Shown piece after piece: positions 1-5,183 of a stretch of DNA of 5,183 nucleotides; position 1 is the stretch's first letter, and each line of letters starts with the position of its first letter. Below the pieces are notes generated by a model. That model saw only the letters and a list, made by a program, of their open reading frames with translations. It was not told the origin of the DNA and ran no database searches. Made by a program: the position numbers and the translations under genes. Origin of the DNA: an archaeon (GTDB lineage: Archaea > Iainarchaeota > Iainarchaeia > Iainarchaeales > GCA-2688035). The stretch covers positions 1 through 5,183 of the forward strand of contig JASLNX010000066.1 of assembly GCA_030745815.1 (NCBI GenBank), written 5' to 3'.

Positions 1-324
1 AATAATTCTAACCTCTTGAGTTGGAGCAAGAACAACTTTTTTGCCCTCTTTTGGATTAGCGGGTCTTACAGTAACTTTTTCACCAAGACCTGCGCCTGAG
101 TTCTGCCTAATAAAATGGTCCATTCTAATACGAGACTTTCCTTCGTCTTCCGCTCGAGCTGGCCAAATTATTGCCGCAGTTTTCTTGTTCCCTTCAATTT
201 CAACAATGTCGCCGCTTGTTAGCCCCAAACGCGTTTTGGTGGCGCGATCAAGCGTAACTATGTTACGGCCCACATGACTTGGGTCAGGTTCATTAACCTT
301 TAACACCAGTTCTTTTTCCGACAT
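1..324 (-). CDS. cdc48: Cdc48/VAT-type AAA+ ATPase, N-terminal fragment (cut by window edge)
   Basis: This is the first 108 codons of a Cdc48/p97/VAT-family ATPase; the two AAA modules would lie beyond the left edge. I translated the fragment by hand. It begins MSEKELVLKVNEPDPSHVGR and contains the signature motifs of the double-psi-barrel N-domain: VGRNIVTLD (about residues 18-26), LGLTSGDIVEIEG (33-45), KTAAIIWPA (48-56), IRMDHFIRQNSGAGLGE (about 66-82) and VTVRPA (84-89). This domain binds substrates and adaptors; the family uses ATP hydrolysis to unfold or extract proteins for degradation. The ATG at 324 is chosen because an AGGA-type ribosome binding site (335-338), followed by TGAT, lies just upstream and because homologues start here. 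It sits 32 bases after the stop of the NFACT-R gene on the same strand, so it is probably the third gene of that operon. The family call is secure; the complete length cannot be seen. Confidence 0.93.
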   Translation of the reverse strand, partial: MSEKELVLKVNEPDPSHVGRNIVTLDRATKTRLGLTSGDIVEIEGNKKTAAIIWPARAEDEGKSRIRMDHFIRQNSGAGLGEKVTVRPANPKEGKKVVLAPTQEVRII

Positions 325-356
325 AATCAATCATTCCTAACAAACTAATAAAAATC

Positions 357-1145
357 TTATTCCAAAATTTTAACCTCAATGCCACTCGCTGGAATTATCC
401 GAATTATTTCATCAAGCGAAATTTGCGCTTTCTCATCCTTGTGATTAATATCTGCGAGGATTCGTTTGGCTACATCGCTAGCACTCTGCTTTCCCGGAGA
501 TAACTCTGCAAATACGCGGGAATTCTTTTTAATTGCAGTAAGAGGGCCTGAAACTACTTCCTTATCAGAATTAACACCAATGGCAAGACGCAAAGGGGTT
601 TTTTTGAACCACTTTCTTTTACCATAAATCATAAAAGATCCTGTTGCAAGAGAAGTTTGGGAGGGCGCCTGCTTACTAACCTGGTCTTTTGAAACTGCGT
701 AAACGTCAACTGCGGAAAGGGCGCTCTGCCAGGCCTTACTAAAGACCGCTGCAAACTGCGCCGCCTCTTTTAAAGTTGTTTCTGGAATTGGGCCAGTGGC
801 TTTTACTACGCATGCGCTTCCCCCTGGGATATCCGCGTGCAGGAAAAAATCCTGGTCATCCAAATGCTTTTTTACAACCAACTCATTTTGCTTTGCACTT
901 CTTCCTCCAATAACCAAAAGGTCATCAGATGAAAAAAACCAGCGAAACGAATGAAACCATTTTGGCTTTCTCTTCTTAAGCGGTTCTTTTTTTGGTTTTT
1001 CTTTTGGACGTTTAGAAATTGCTCCTTTGGTATGAGCAATGGCTTGAGCTAGGCCCGAAAGTTTTCTCTTTGATTTTTTTGACTGCTCAAAGTAAAGCGA
1101 GGCATTTTCCTCAACACTCTTTTCAAAATTTAATTCAAGCCGCAT
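357..1145 (-). CDS. Stand-alone NFACT-R (Rqc2/NEMF-type) RNA-binding domain protein
   Basis: This 262-residue protein matches the C-terminal half of archaeal Rqc2/NEMF homologues, which are usually well over 500 residues. Residues 6-40 (FEKSVEENASLYFEQSKKSK and following) resemble the segment that enters the middle coiled coil. Residues 44-62 are a very basic Lys/Arg/Pro linker. The NFACT-R domain follows: FRWFFSSDDLLVIGGRSAKQ (67-86), NELVVKK (87-93), HADIPGGS (103-110), TLKEAAQFAAVFSKAWQ (124-140), QVSKQAPS (155-162), TGSFMIYGKRKWF (168-180), and a tail with SGPLTAIKK (199-207) and EIIRIIP (246-252). The NFACT-N domain, the helix-hairpin-helix and most of the coiled coil are missing. A TGA lies in frame three codons before the ATG, and upstream DNA encodes another gene, so this is not a clipped start. 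GTGAT at 1151-1155, five bases before the ATG, can act as ribosome binding site. Full-length relatives bind 50S/60S-tRNA complexes with stalled chains; ribosome or tRNA binding here is inferred. Confidence 0.9.
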   Translation of the reverse strand: MRLELNFEKSVEENASLYFEQSKKSKRKLSGLAQAIAHTKGAISKRPKEKPKKEPLKKRKPKWFHSFRWFFSSDDLLVIGGRSAKQNELVVKKHLDDQDFFLHADIPGGSACVVKATGPIPETTLKEAAQFAAVFSKAWQSALSAVDVYAVSKDQVSKQAPSQTSLATGSFMIYGKRKWFKKTPLRLAIGVNSDKEVVSGPLTAIKKNSRVFAELSPGKQSASDVAKRILADINHKDEKAQISLDEIIRIIPASGIEVKILE

Positions 1146-1157
1146 AAAAAATCACAA

Positions 1158-1691
1158 TTAATCCTTATTAGCTGCCCCGCGCTCTCTTTTGATTAGCTCA
1201 ATTATTGACTTTGTTCTACTTGTGTGTTTGAAAATAGGTTCAACTGAGAAAAAACTCTGTGTGTCAGTCACCAAATCATAAAATCCTGGGATAGACCGGT
1301 ATCTCTTCTGAAAACTCTCGTGGTATTTCTCAACGCTCTTGTAAAGATTCCTTGTTAAAATGTTCCAGTTCCCGCTTCCAACAACACTGCCAACCCAGTA
1401 AACGTGATCATCCTTTTCGATTGTTGCAAGATATTTTGCAAAGGCCTTCTCTTCACTTAAATCAACTTTGTTAATGCTCAAAACTTCAATGTCGTATCCC
1501 AACTTCCTATAATTTATCTTGGGCCCAAAACCATGCAAGATTCCTTCCTTTTGAAGAAAATCCATACTGCTCTTTATTGTGGCCTTGTGATAGCCTGTGC
1601 GTCTTTGAACCTGCCTTAGGTTTGGTTGGACGCTGCCAGTTTTTAGCAAGGCCTCAAGAATATTAATTCTGATTTCATCCGTTACTTTCAT
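1158..1691 (-). CDS. Lrp/AsnC-like winged-helix transcriptional regulator
   Basis: This is a 177-residue protein with the two-part build of the Lrp/AsnC family. An N-terminal winged helix (about residues 3-58) contains LEALLKTGS, LRQVQRRTGYHKATIKSSMD (helix-turn-helix) and FLQKEGILHGFGPKINYRKL (wing and linker). It is followed by a RAM-like ligand/oligomerisation domain (about 65-155) with YWVGSVVGSGNWNILTRNLY and a final FFSVEPIFK strand. The usual role is DNA binding as a dimer or higher oligomer, often tuned by an amino acid; the effector cannot be read from sequence. I chose the ATG at 1691 because GGTG lies nine bases upstream and the protein then starts with MKVTDEIRINILEALL, as in relatives. 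An in-frame ATG at 1706 and a GTG at 1718 would add 5 or 9 residues. The stop is 12 bases before the NFACT-R start, so the two are probably co-transcribed. It may regulate its own operon, as many Lrp proteins do. Confidence 0.85.
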   Translation of the reverse strand: MKVTDEIRINILEALLKTGSVQPNLRQVQRRTGYHKATIKSSMDFLQKEGILHGFGPKINYRKLGYDIEVLSINKVDLSEEKAFAKYLATIEKDDHVYWVGSVVGSGNWNILTRNLYKSVEKYHESFQKRYRSIPGFYDLVTDTQSFFSVEPIFKHTSRTKSIIELIKRERGAANKD

Positions 1692-1700
1692 CTGACTAGA

Positions 1701-1704
1701 CACC
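1701..1704 (-). promoter_or_regulatory. Ribosome binding site deciding the Lrp-like start
   Basis: On the minus strand GGTG is followed by nine bases and then the ATG at 1691. GGTG is part of the sequence complementary to the archaeal 16S 3' end. The same area offers GGTGGT directly abutting the ATG at 1706, which leaves no spacer, and nothing comparable before the GTG at 1718. This favours the 1691 start. Confidence 0.5.
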
Positions 1705-1749
1705 ATACCACCAAACACAGCTACAATAAGACAATTGGTACATACAAAA

Positions 1750-1801
1750 CAATTTAAGTGTATCTGTTTGGACAGTAAAAACGAGATAGTTGTTATATAG
1801 C
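1750..1801 (-). promoter_or_regulatory. Candidate TATA boxes for the lrp-like / NFACT-R / cdc48 operon
   Basis: Two A/T-rich boxes read on the minus strand could drive the three-gene operon. ACTTAAATTG (about 1750-1759) would start RNA near 1727, leaving a leader of roughly 36 bases before the ATG at 1691. GCTATATAACA (about 1791-1801) would start RNA near 1770 and give a leader of about 80 bases. The first fits the gene better by distance; the second is the better TATA core but has a poor upstream BRE on this strand. The assignment rests only on sequence resemblance and spacing. Confidence 0.35.
1785..1799 (+). promoter_or_regulatory. Candidate BRE/TATA element reading rightward into the intergenic region
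   Basis: GATAGTTGTTATATA fits the archaeal BRE/TATA consensus RNWAAWYTTTATATA at 13 of 15 positions on the plus strand, better than the same site read on the minus strand (8 of 15). Transcription would start about 25 bases downstream of the box, near 1820-1823. No protein gene begins there on the plus strand, so if active it would make a short non-coding transcript. Confidence 0.3.
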
Positions 1802-1819
1802 TTGGGCGAGTAGATTATT

Positions 1820-1938
1820 ACAAGGAAACACCACTAGGAGGGATCTAATAGATTGCTTCAATAATGGTTCAAGGGAGGGGTAGGCTCACCGTATTAAGAA
1901 CGGATCTTATTGTACCCCTCACCTTAACCTGATTTTTT
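1820..1938 (+). ncRNA. Putative small RNA between the topoisomerase and regulator genes
   Basis: This is a hypothesis and not a recognised family. The stretch lies downstream of a good plus-strand TATA element, has no open reading frame worth the name, and ends in a long hairpin (1871-1925) followed by six T's (1933-1938). The last roughly 15 bases would be antisense to the 3' end of the topoisomerase gene. Smaller stems are possible upstream, for example GATCT/AGATT around 1842-1854, or ATTG/CAAT around 1852-1862, which share bases and exclude each other. I found no C/D boxes, no H/ACA signature, no tRNA cloverleaf and no SRP or RNase P landmarks. It could equally be non-transcribed spacer or the untranslated end of the topoisomerase mRNA. 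Confidence 0.2.
1871..1938 (+). terminator. Long imperfect hairpin overlapping the topoisomerase stop, with a plus-strand T tract
   Basis: AAGGGAGGGGTA (1871-1882) pairs with TACCCCTCACCTT (1913-1925): 12 base pairs with a single bulged A at 1921. The 30-base interior can form CCGT/ACGG (1889-1892 with 1900-1903) or instead TAAGA/TCTTA (1895-1899 with 1905-1909). Read on the plus strand, it is followed by T6 at 1933-1938, which resembles an intrinsic terminator. Read on the minus strand, it lies at the very end of the topoisomerase mRNA, its first arm covering part of the TAA stop (1924-1926), with no T tract close behind. Archaeal termination mostly depends on T tracts and not hairpins, so a processing or stability role for the topoisomerase mRNA is equally possible. 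Confidence 0.45.
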
Positions 1939-3984
1939 GTCTTTAGCTTCAGCTCTTTTTTTCCACTCTTCTTTTGACGGGCAATTGTGATCAATACACA
2001 TTTTAAAGCGGCGTCTGCCCGCACCCACATGAATCATTAGATTTCCGCACTGCGAACATTTCTCAGGCAAAGGAGAAATAGGGCCTTTTTGTGGCAGTGG
2101 GAAAGTATTTGTGCACTTTGGATAATTACTGCACCCCAAAAATCTTTTTCCCGATGCCCGGCCCCGCCTAATAAGAAGCTCCCCGTCACAATCCTTTGCA
2201 GAACACTCTCCAAGTATTGAATCAGAACGAAGAGCTTTTCTAATATGCGAACCAACATCCGCCTTGTGCTCGAGCAGTTTGTCAAGCGCGCTTGAAAGTT
2301 CGTTTCTGCTCTCGTTCACAACAAATTCTTTGGTTTTTTTTCCCTCTGCAACCAAATCCATTTCCTTTTCTATTCTAGCAGTCATATCAGACTTTGATAC
2401 AATTGGAGAATGCTCTTCAATTGCCTCAATAACTGCAAAACCAACTTTGTTCGGTTCAAGTGCCTTCTTTCCAAAGATATATTTCCTCGCAAGAAGCTTT
2501 TGAATAATCTCAGCCCGCGTTGACTTTGTCCCAAGGTTAAGTTCTGACATTTTTTTAATAAGACTTCCTTGAGAATACCTTGGCTTTGGAGTGGTTTGCT
2601 TTGAGAGCTTATCAAGCTTTTCAAGAGCAACAGCGTCCCCAGTAGAAAGAGGGGGGAGGAAAACTTCGTTTGCTTTTGAATAAGGATAAAGTTCTTTCCA
2701 AGCCTTCTTCACAAAAACCTGGCCAGTTGCAACAAACAATTGGCTGTTAAGGTCAATTTCAACCGAAAGGTTTTCGGTTATTGCGTCCTCAGCAAGCGTT
2801 GCAAGAAACCTCCTGCAAACAAGCTCGTAAACCTTCCAGTGTTCAGGTGAAAGCTTTTGCTTACTAACAGCTGACACCGGGTGAATTGGAGGGTGATCCT
2901 TTGTTGACTTACCTTTTGATGGAACAATCTTGTCAAGAGCAAGAACTTTGTTTACCGCATCCTTTAATTCTGCAACCCTTGAAATCTTTGTAAGAATTTC
3001 CTTAAGGTTTAAAGAAGCAGGATATACTGCATTGTCTGTTCTTGGATAAGAAATGAAACCGCTTTGATAAAGTGACTCGGCAATCTGCATAGCGCGCCCT
3101 GCAGTAAAGCCAATACTTGTAGCCGAAGTAAGAAACGAGGTTGTGTTAAATGGAAGAGGCTTTTTTAGAACACGCTTTTTCTTGGTAACTTTTGTTACCT
3201 TTCCTTCAGGTGGCTTTTTGCAATCAAACGCCTTGTTTGCCTTTGCCTCGTCCCAAAACCGGCCATTCTTGTGGCTTGCTTCAAACTTGCTTTTGTCCTT
3301 TGAAAAAACCGCTGCAAGCTCCCAGTATTTCTTAGGATCAAACGCAAGCCTTTCCTTTTCCCTATTAACAATAAGAGCTAATGTTGGCCCTTGAACACGA
3401 CCCATGCTAAGAAACTCCTTGCCCATTCTTCCAGAAACAATTGAAAGAAATCTTGTAAGAACCGCCCCCCACACAAGATCTATCTCACGCCTTGAATCGG
3501 CCGAGTCAGAAAGATTTTCATCAGCATCAACTAATGAATCAAAAGCGCTTTCTATATCAACAGGTGTTATTGCAGAAAAAAGCGCTCTCTTTACTTTTAT
3601 TTCTGAATTTCCATCCTTTAAAGCATTGATTGCCTCAAAGCCAATAGATTCCCCTTCCCGATCATTATCAGTTGCAATTATTGCCTGATCAACATCTTTT
3701 GCAATATCACGAAGAAAATCAAGAATTGGCTTTTCACTATCCTTATACTCTACATCGGCCTTTGCCAAAATTCTCAAATCAGTTCCAATCCAATAAGCGT
3801 AACGAGTGGGAAAATCAACATTAACAACGTGGCCACGTAGTGGCACGGTAATAAACTGCTTATCCCCCTGCTCAAAAGAAAAAAACTTGGCCCCACGCTC
3901 CATTGAAACAGGCACATCGTGGCCAGCAAGAATTGATGAAATTCTTTGCCCCGCAATAGCCTTCTCTGCAACTATCAAAATCAT
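1924..3984 (-). CDS. topA: DNA topoisomerase I (type IA), archaeal
   Basis: This 686-residue enzyme relaxes negatively supercoiled DNA by cutting one strand, forming a 5'-phosphotyrosine link, and passing the other strand. The N-terminal Toprim domain has LIVAEKAIAGQRI with Glu7, PLRGHVVNVDFP (about 48-59), and TDNDREGESIG with Asp106, Asp108 and Glu110 for metal binding. MGRVQGPTLALIVNRE covers about 194-209. The catalytic motif FISYPRTDNAVYP places the active Tyr at 313 and its Arg at 315. KDHPPIHP (362-369), LGTKSTRAEII (484-494) and MTARIEKEMDLVAEGK (about 534-549) are all intact. Two zinc fingers end the protein: Cys594, 599, 618, 624 and Cys643, 646, 663, 668. The tail is Lys-rich. The frame stays open to 4101, but the ATG at 3984 is chosen because the Toprim strand starts there and the extra 39 residues look unrelated to the family. 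No ribosome binding site precedes it and a TATA-like TTTTTATT lies about 27 bases upstream, so the mRNA is probably leaderless. Confidence 0.96.
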   Translation of the reverse strand: MILIVAEKAIAGQRISSILAGHDVPVSMERGAKFFSFEQGDKQFITVPLRGHVVNVDFPTRYAYWIGTDLRILAKADVEYKDSEKPILDFLRDIAKDVDQAIIATDNDREGESIGFEAINALKDGNSEIKVKRALFSAITPVDIESAFDSLVDADENLSDSADSRREIDLVWGAVLTRFLSIVSGRMGKEFLSMGRVQGPTLALIVNREKERLAFDPKKYWELAAVFSKDKSKFEASHKNGRFWDEAKANKAFDCKKPPEGKVTKVTKKKRVLKKPLPFNTTSFLTSATSIGFTAGRAMQIAESLYQSGFISYPRTDNAVYPASLNLKEILTKISRVAELKDAVNKVLALDKIVPSKGKSTKDHPPIHPVSAVSKQKLSPEHWKVYELVCRRFLATLAEDAITENLSVEIDLNSQLFVATGQVFVKKAWKELYPYSKANEVFLPPLSTGDAVALEKLDKLSKQTTPKPRYSQGSLIKKMSELNLGTKSTRAEIIQKLLARKYIFGKKALEPNKVGFAVIEAIEEHSPIVSKSDMTARIEKEMDLVAEGKKTKEFVVNESRNELSSALDKLLEHKADVGSHIRKALRSDSILGECSAKDCDGELLIRRGRASGKRFLGCSNYPKCTNTFPLPQKGPISPLPEKCSQCGNLMIHVGAGRRRFKMCIDHNCPSKEEWKKRAEAKDKKSG

Positions 3985-4047
3985 AGCAACTAATTTGGCA
4001 TCAAAAAGAATAAAAACAATAAACGCCTTTTGTTGTTGGAAATTAAC
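3985..4047. promoter_or_regulatory. Divergent promoter region between topA and the antiporter gene
   Basis: Only 63 bases separate the two divergent ATG codons. A central A/T block (about 4006-4024, plus strand AAGAATAAAAACAATAAAC) is the only good place for TATA boxes in either direction. On the minus strand TTTTTATT (4010-4017) would start RNA at or next to the topoisomerase ATG, with no leader. On the plus strand ATAAAAA or AATAAAC (4012-4024) would start RNA at about 4040-4048, giving a very short or no leader. TTGGA (4036-4040) seven bases before the antiporter ATG is at best a weak ribosome binding site. The two promoters overlap, so they may compete for TBP/TFB. Confidence 0.5.
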
Positions 4048-5183
4048 ATGCCTACCCCTAGTCCCATAGAAGCAGGTGGAGTACTCGTACTTCTTACACA
4101 AATAGCAATAGTGCTATTTATTGGCATAATTTTGAAAGTAGTAAGCAGAAAAACCGGCGCCCCTTTTGTTGTATCACTTATTCTTGCAGGAACAGTTGCT
4201 GTCTCATTTGGAATTTTAGATATGGGAAGATGGGAATGGTTTGGCGAACTCATTAGAACAATGGCCCTAATAATAGTTGTTTTCAGCGCAGGATTTCACC
4301 TGCAACTACGCGAAATAAAGAAAGACTCAAAAATCATAATGATGCTTGCAACAATCGGAGTTCTAATAACATTTGGATTAATAACCGGAATAACCTACTC
4401 CCTTCTAAGCTTGCCATTAATAACAGCAGCGTTTCTTGGAGCACTTCTTAGTGGAAGCGACTCCGCAGCCATCTCAGCAAGTTCAACAAGCGAAAGCAGA
4501 ATCTCGACAATTCTAATGAGCGAAAGCGTTTTCAACCAGCCACTTACCCTGATACTGCCACTGCTGCTTCTTGATTACGTAGTAAAACCTGAACTTGCCT
4601 TGTTAAACGTTCCAAAATTTTTCCTACTAATAATTGTGGGAGCCGCCGTTGGAATTTTAGGAGCAGTTATTGGACAAAGAATATTACTTTCACTAAGAAC
4701 AGAACATGAACAAATAGCCGGACTAATGATTGCAATCGCAGTATTTGTAATTGCCGAAAATCTTTTTGGTTCAGGAATCCTCTCAGTTGCAATTACCGCA
4801 CTCTTACTCAGCAGCACAAATATTCCAAAAAAAGAAGTTCTTGGAACATTCTCAAAGCAGCTTGCATTTATTTTCACCGTCTTTGTGTTTGTTCTTCTTG
4901 GAATGCAATTCTCAATACAAACGCTTATTGAACTTTCAATTACACGACAAGAAATAATTGCAATAGTTATTGCCCTAGTTGCTGCAAGACTTTTAAGCAG
5001 CTTCATAGTTCTCTTCAGAACTAAACTTTCAACTCCTGAAAAACTAAAGGTTGGATTAATCTCACCAAAGGGAATTGCACCGGCGGCACTAGCACCACTA
5101 CTTATTGCGCACAATATCCCTGGCGCATTAGATGTTGTAAAAATTGTTTACATTGCAATAATAGCAAGCACACTGATTTCACT
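4048..5183 (+). CDS. CPA1/NhaP-like cation:proton antiporter, divergent ion site (cut by window edge)
   Basis: I translated 378 codons from the ATG at 4048; the frame is still open at the right edge. It is a very hydrophobic membrane protein with about ten helices visible, beginning near residue 12. CPA1/NhaP features are FSAGFHLQLREIKKDSK (about 79-95, the usual FEGG...L.EL region), LLSGSDSAAISA (133-144, matching the family's ALLSATDPVAV), ESVFNQPLTLILP (159-171, matching ES..ND....), VFVLLGMQFS (about 280-289) and ISPKGIAPAALAPLL (338-352, matching PRG..AA.A). The family exchanges Na+ or K+ for H+ across the cell membrane for pH and salt balance. Two expected key residues differ: the ion-binding Asp after Asn163 is Gln164, and the usual Arg is Lys341; Glu159, Ser160 and Asp138 are kept. 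Isoleucine uses ATA in 22 of 53 cases, more than in the topoisomerase. The family is secure; ion and transport activity are not. Confidence 0.88.
   Translation, partial: MPTPSPIEAGGVLVLLTQIAIVLFIGIILKVVSRKTGAPFVVSLILAGTVAVSFGILDMGRWEWFGELIRTMALIIVVFSAGFHLQLREIKKDSKIIMMLATIGVLITFGLITGITYSLLSLPLITAAFLGALLSGSDSAAISASSTSESRISTILMSESVFNQPLTLILPLLLLDYVVKPELALLNVPKFFLLIIVGAAVGILGAVIGQRILLSLRTEHEQIAGLMIAIAVFVIAENLFGSGILSVAITALLLSSTNIPKKEVLGTFSKQLAFIFTVFVFVLLGMQFSIQTLIELSITRQEIIAIVIALVAARLLSSFIVLFRTKLSTPEKLKVGLISPKGIAPAALAPLLIAHNIPGALDVVKIVYIAIIASTLIS

Noticed and set aside
345..356. Short T-rich stretch after the NFACT-R stop as an operon terminator
   Set aside because: The minus-strand tract is only five T's with no other signal, and the cdc48 ribosome binding site follows at once, so read-through is more likely.
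1692..1718. GTG (1718) or ATG (1706) as start of the Lrp-like regulator
   Set aside because: Neither has a usable ribosome binding site at proper spacing, and the extra residues (MFGGMVSSQ) are not part of the winged helix. They remain possible if the transcript is leaderless.
1146..1718. Frameshifted remains of an NFACT-N domain upstream of the NFACT-R gene
   Set aside because: The upstream frame encodes an intact Lrp-like regulator separated by a stop and 12 bases; I see no MutM/FbpA-like N-domain sequence in it.
1860..1885. tRNA-like GGTTCAA (T-arm) motif
   Set aside because: The following bases do not complete a T-stem and no D-arm, anticodon arm or acceptor pairing can be drawn around it on either strand.
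1871..1925. H/ACA guide RNA reading of the hairpin
   Set aside because: The internal loops flanking the short upper stem vaguely resemble a guide pocket, but the upper stem has only four pairs, there is no K-turn, and no ANA box follows the lower stem on either strand.
3985..4101. In-frame 39-residue N-terminal extension of the topoisomerase
   Set aside because: The Toprim domain starts exactly at the ATG at 3984, the extension has no family resemblance, and it overlaps the divergent promoter and the start of the antiporter gene.
4575..5114. 179-codon minus-strand open frame inside the antiporter gene
   Set aside because: It is rich in Ser, Ile, Ala and Thr, as expected from reading the antisense of a membrane-protein gene, and resembles no family. 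The plus-strand frame has clear NhaP motifs throughout.

Overview
The window looks like archaeal chromosomal DNA at moderate-to-low GC. The reasons are: a Cdc48-type N-domain, an archaeal-style type IA topoisomerase with two C-terminal zinc fingers, an NFACT-R (Rqc2/NEMF-type) protein, an Lrp-like regulator, TATA-like promoter elements, and apparently leaderless starts. The compact layout and a reduced NFACT protein would fit a small-genome (DPANN-like) archaeon, but that placement is inference and no taxonomic marker was compared.

Layout. Bases 1-1691 hold three minus-strand genes, read from right to left, that probably form one operon. They are an Lrp/AsnC-like winged-helix regulator (1158-1691), a stand-alone NFACT-R domain protein (357-1145), and the first 108 codons of a Cdc48/VAT AAA+ ATPase (1-324, running off the left edge). 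The gaps are 12 and 32 bases. Bases 1692-1923 are intergenic. They hold candidate TATA boxes in both directions and a long imperfect hairpin (12 pairs, one bulge) that overlaps the topoisomerase stop codon and is followed on the plus strand by six T's. Bases 1924-3984 encode DNA topoisomerase I on the minus strand. A 63-base divergent promoter region (3985-4047) separates it from a plus-strand CPA1/NhaP-like cation:proton antiporter (4048 to the right edge, incomplete).

How the genes work together. The most suggestive point is the NFACT-R protein directly upstream of Cdc48. In eukaryotes, Rqc2/NEMF and Cdc48/p97 act in the same ribosome-associated quality control pathway: the first works on stalled 60S subunits and the second extracts the stalled nascent chain. 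The gene pair therefore hints at an archaeal operon for the same job, but with an Rqc2-like protein that has lost its NFACT-N half. The second unusual point is the antiporter. It is clearly related to NhaP by fold and motifs, but it has Asn-Gln where the ion-binding Asn-Asp is expected, and Lys where a conserved Arg is usual. The third is the intergenic hairpin region, which could encode a small RNA. The topoisomerase and antiporter look like separate functions sharing one promoter region.
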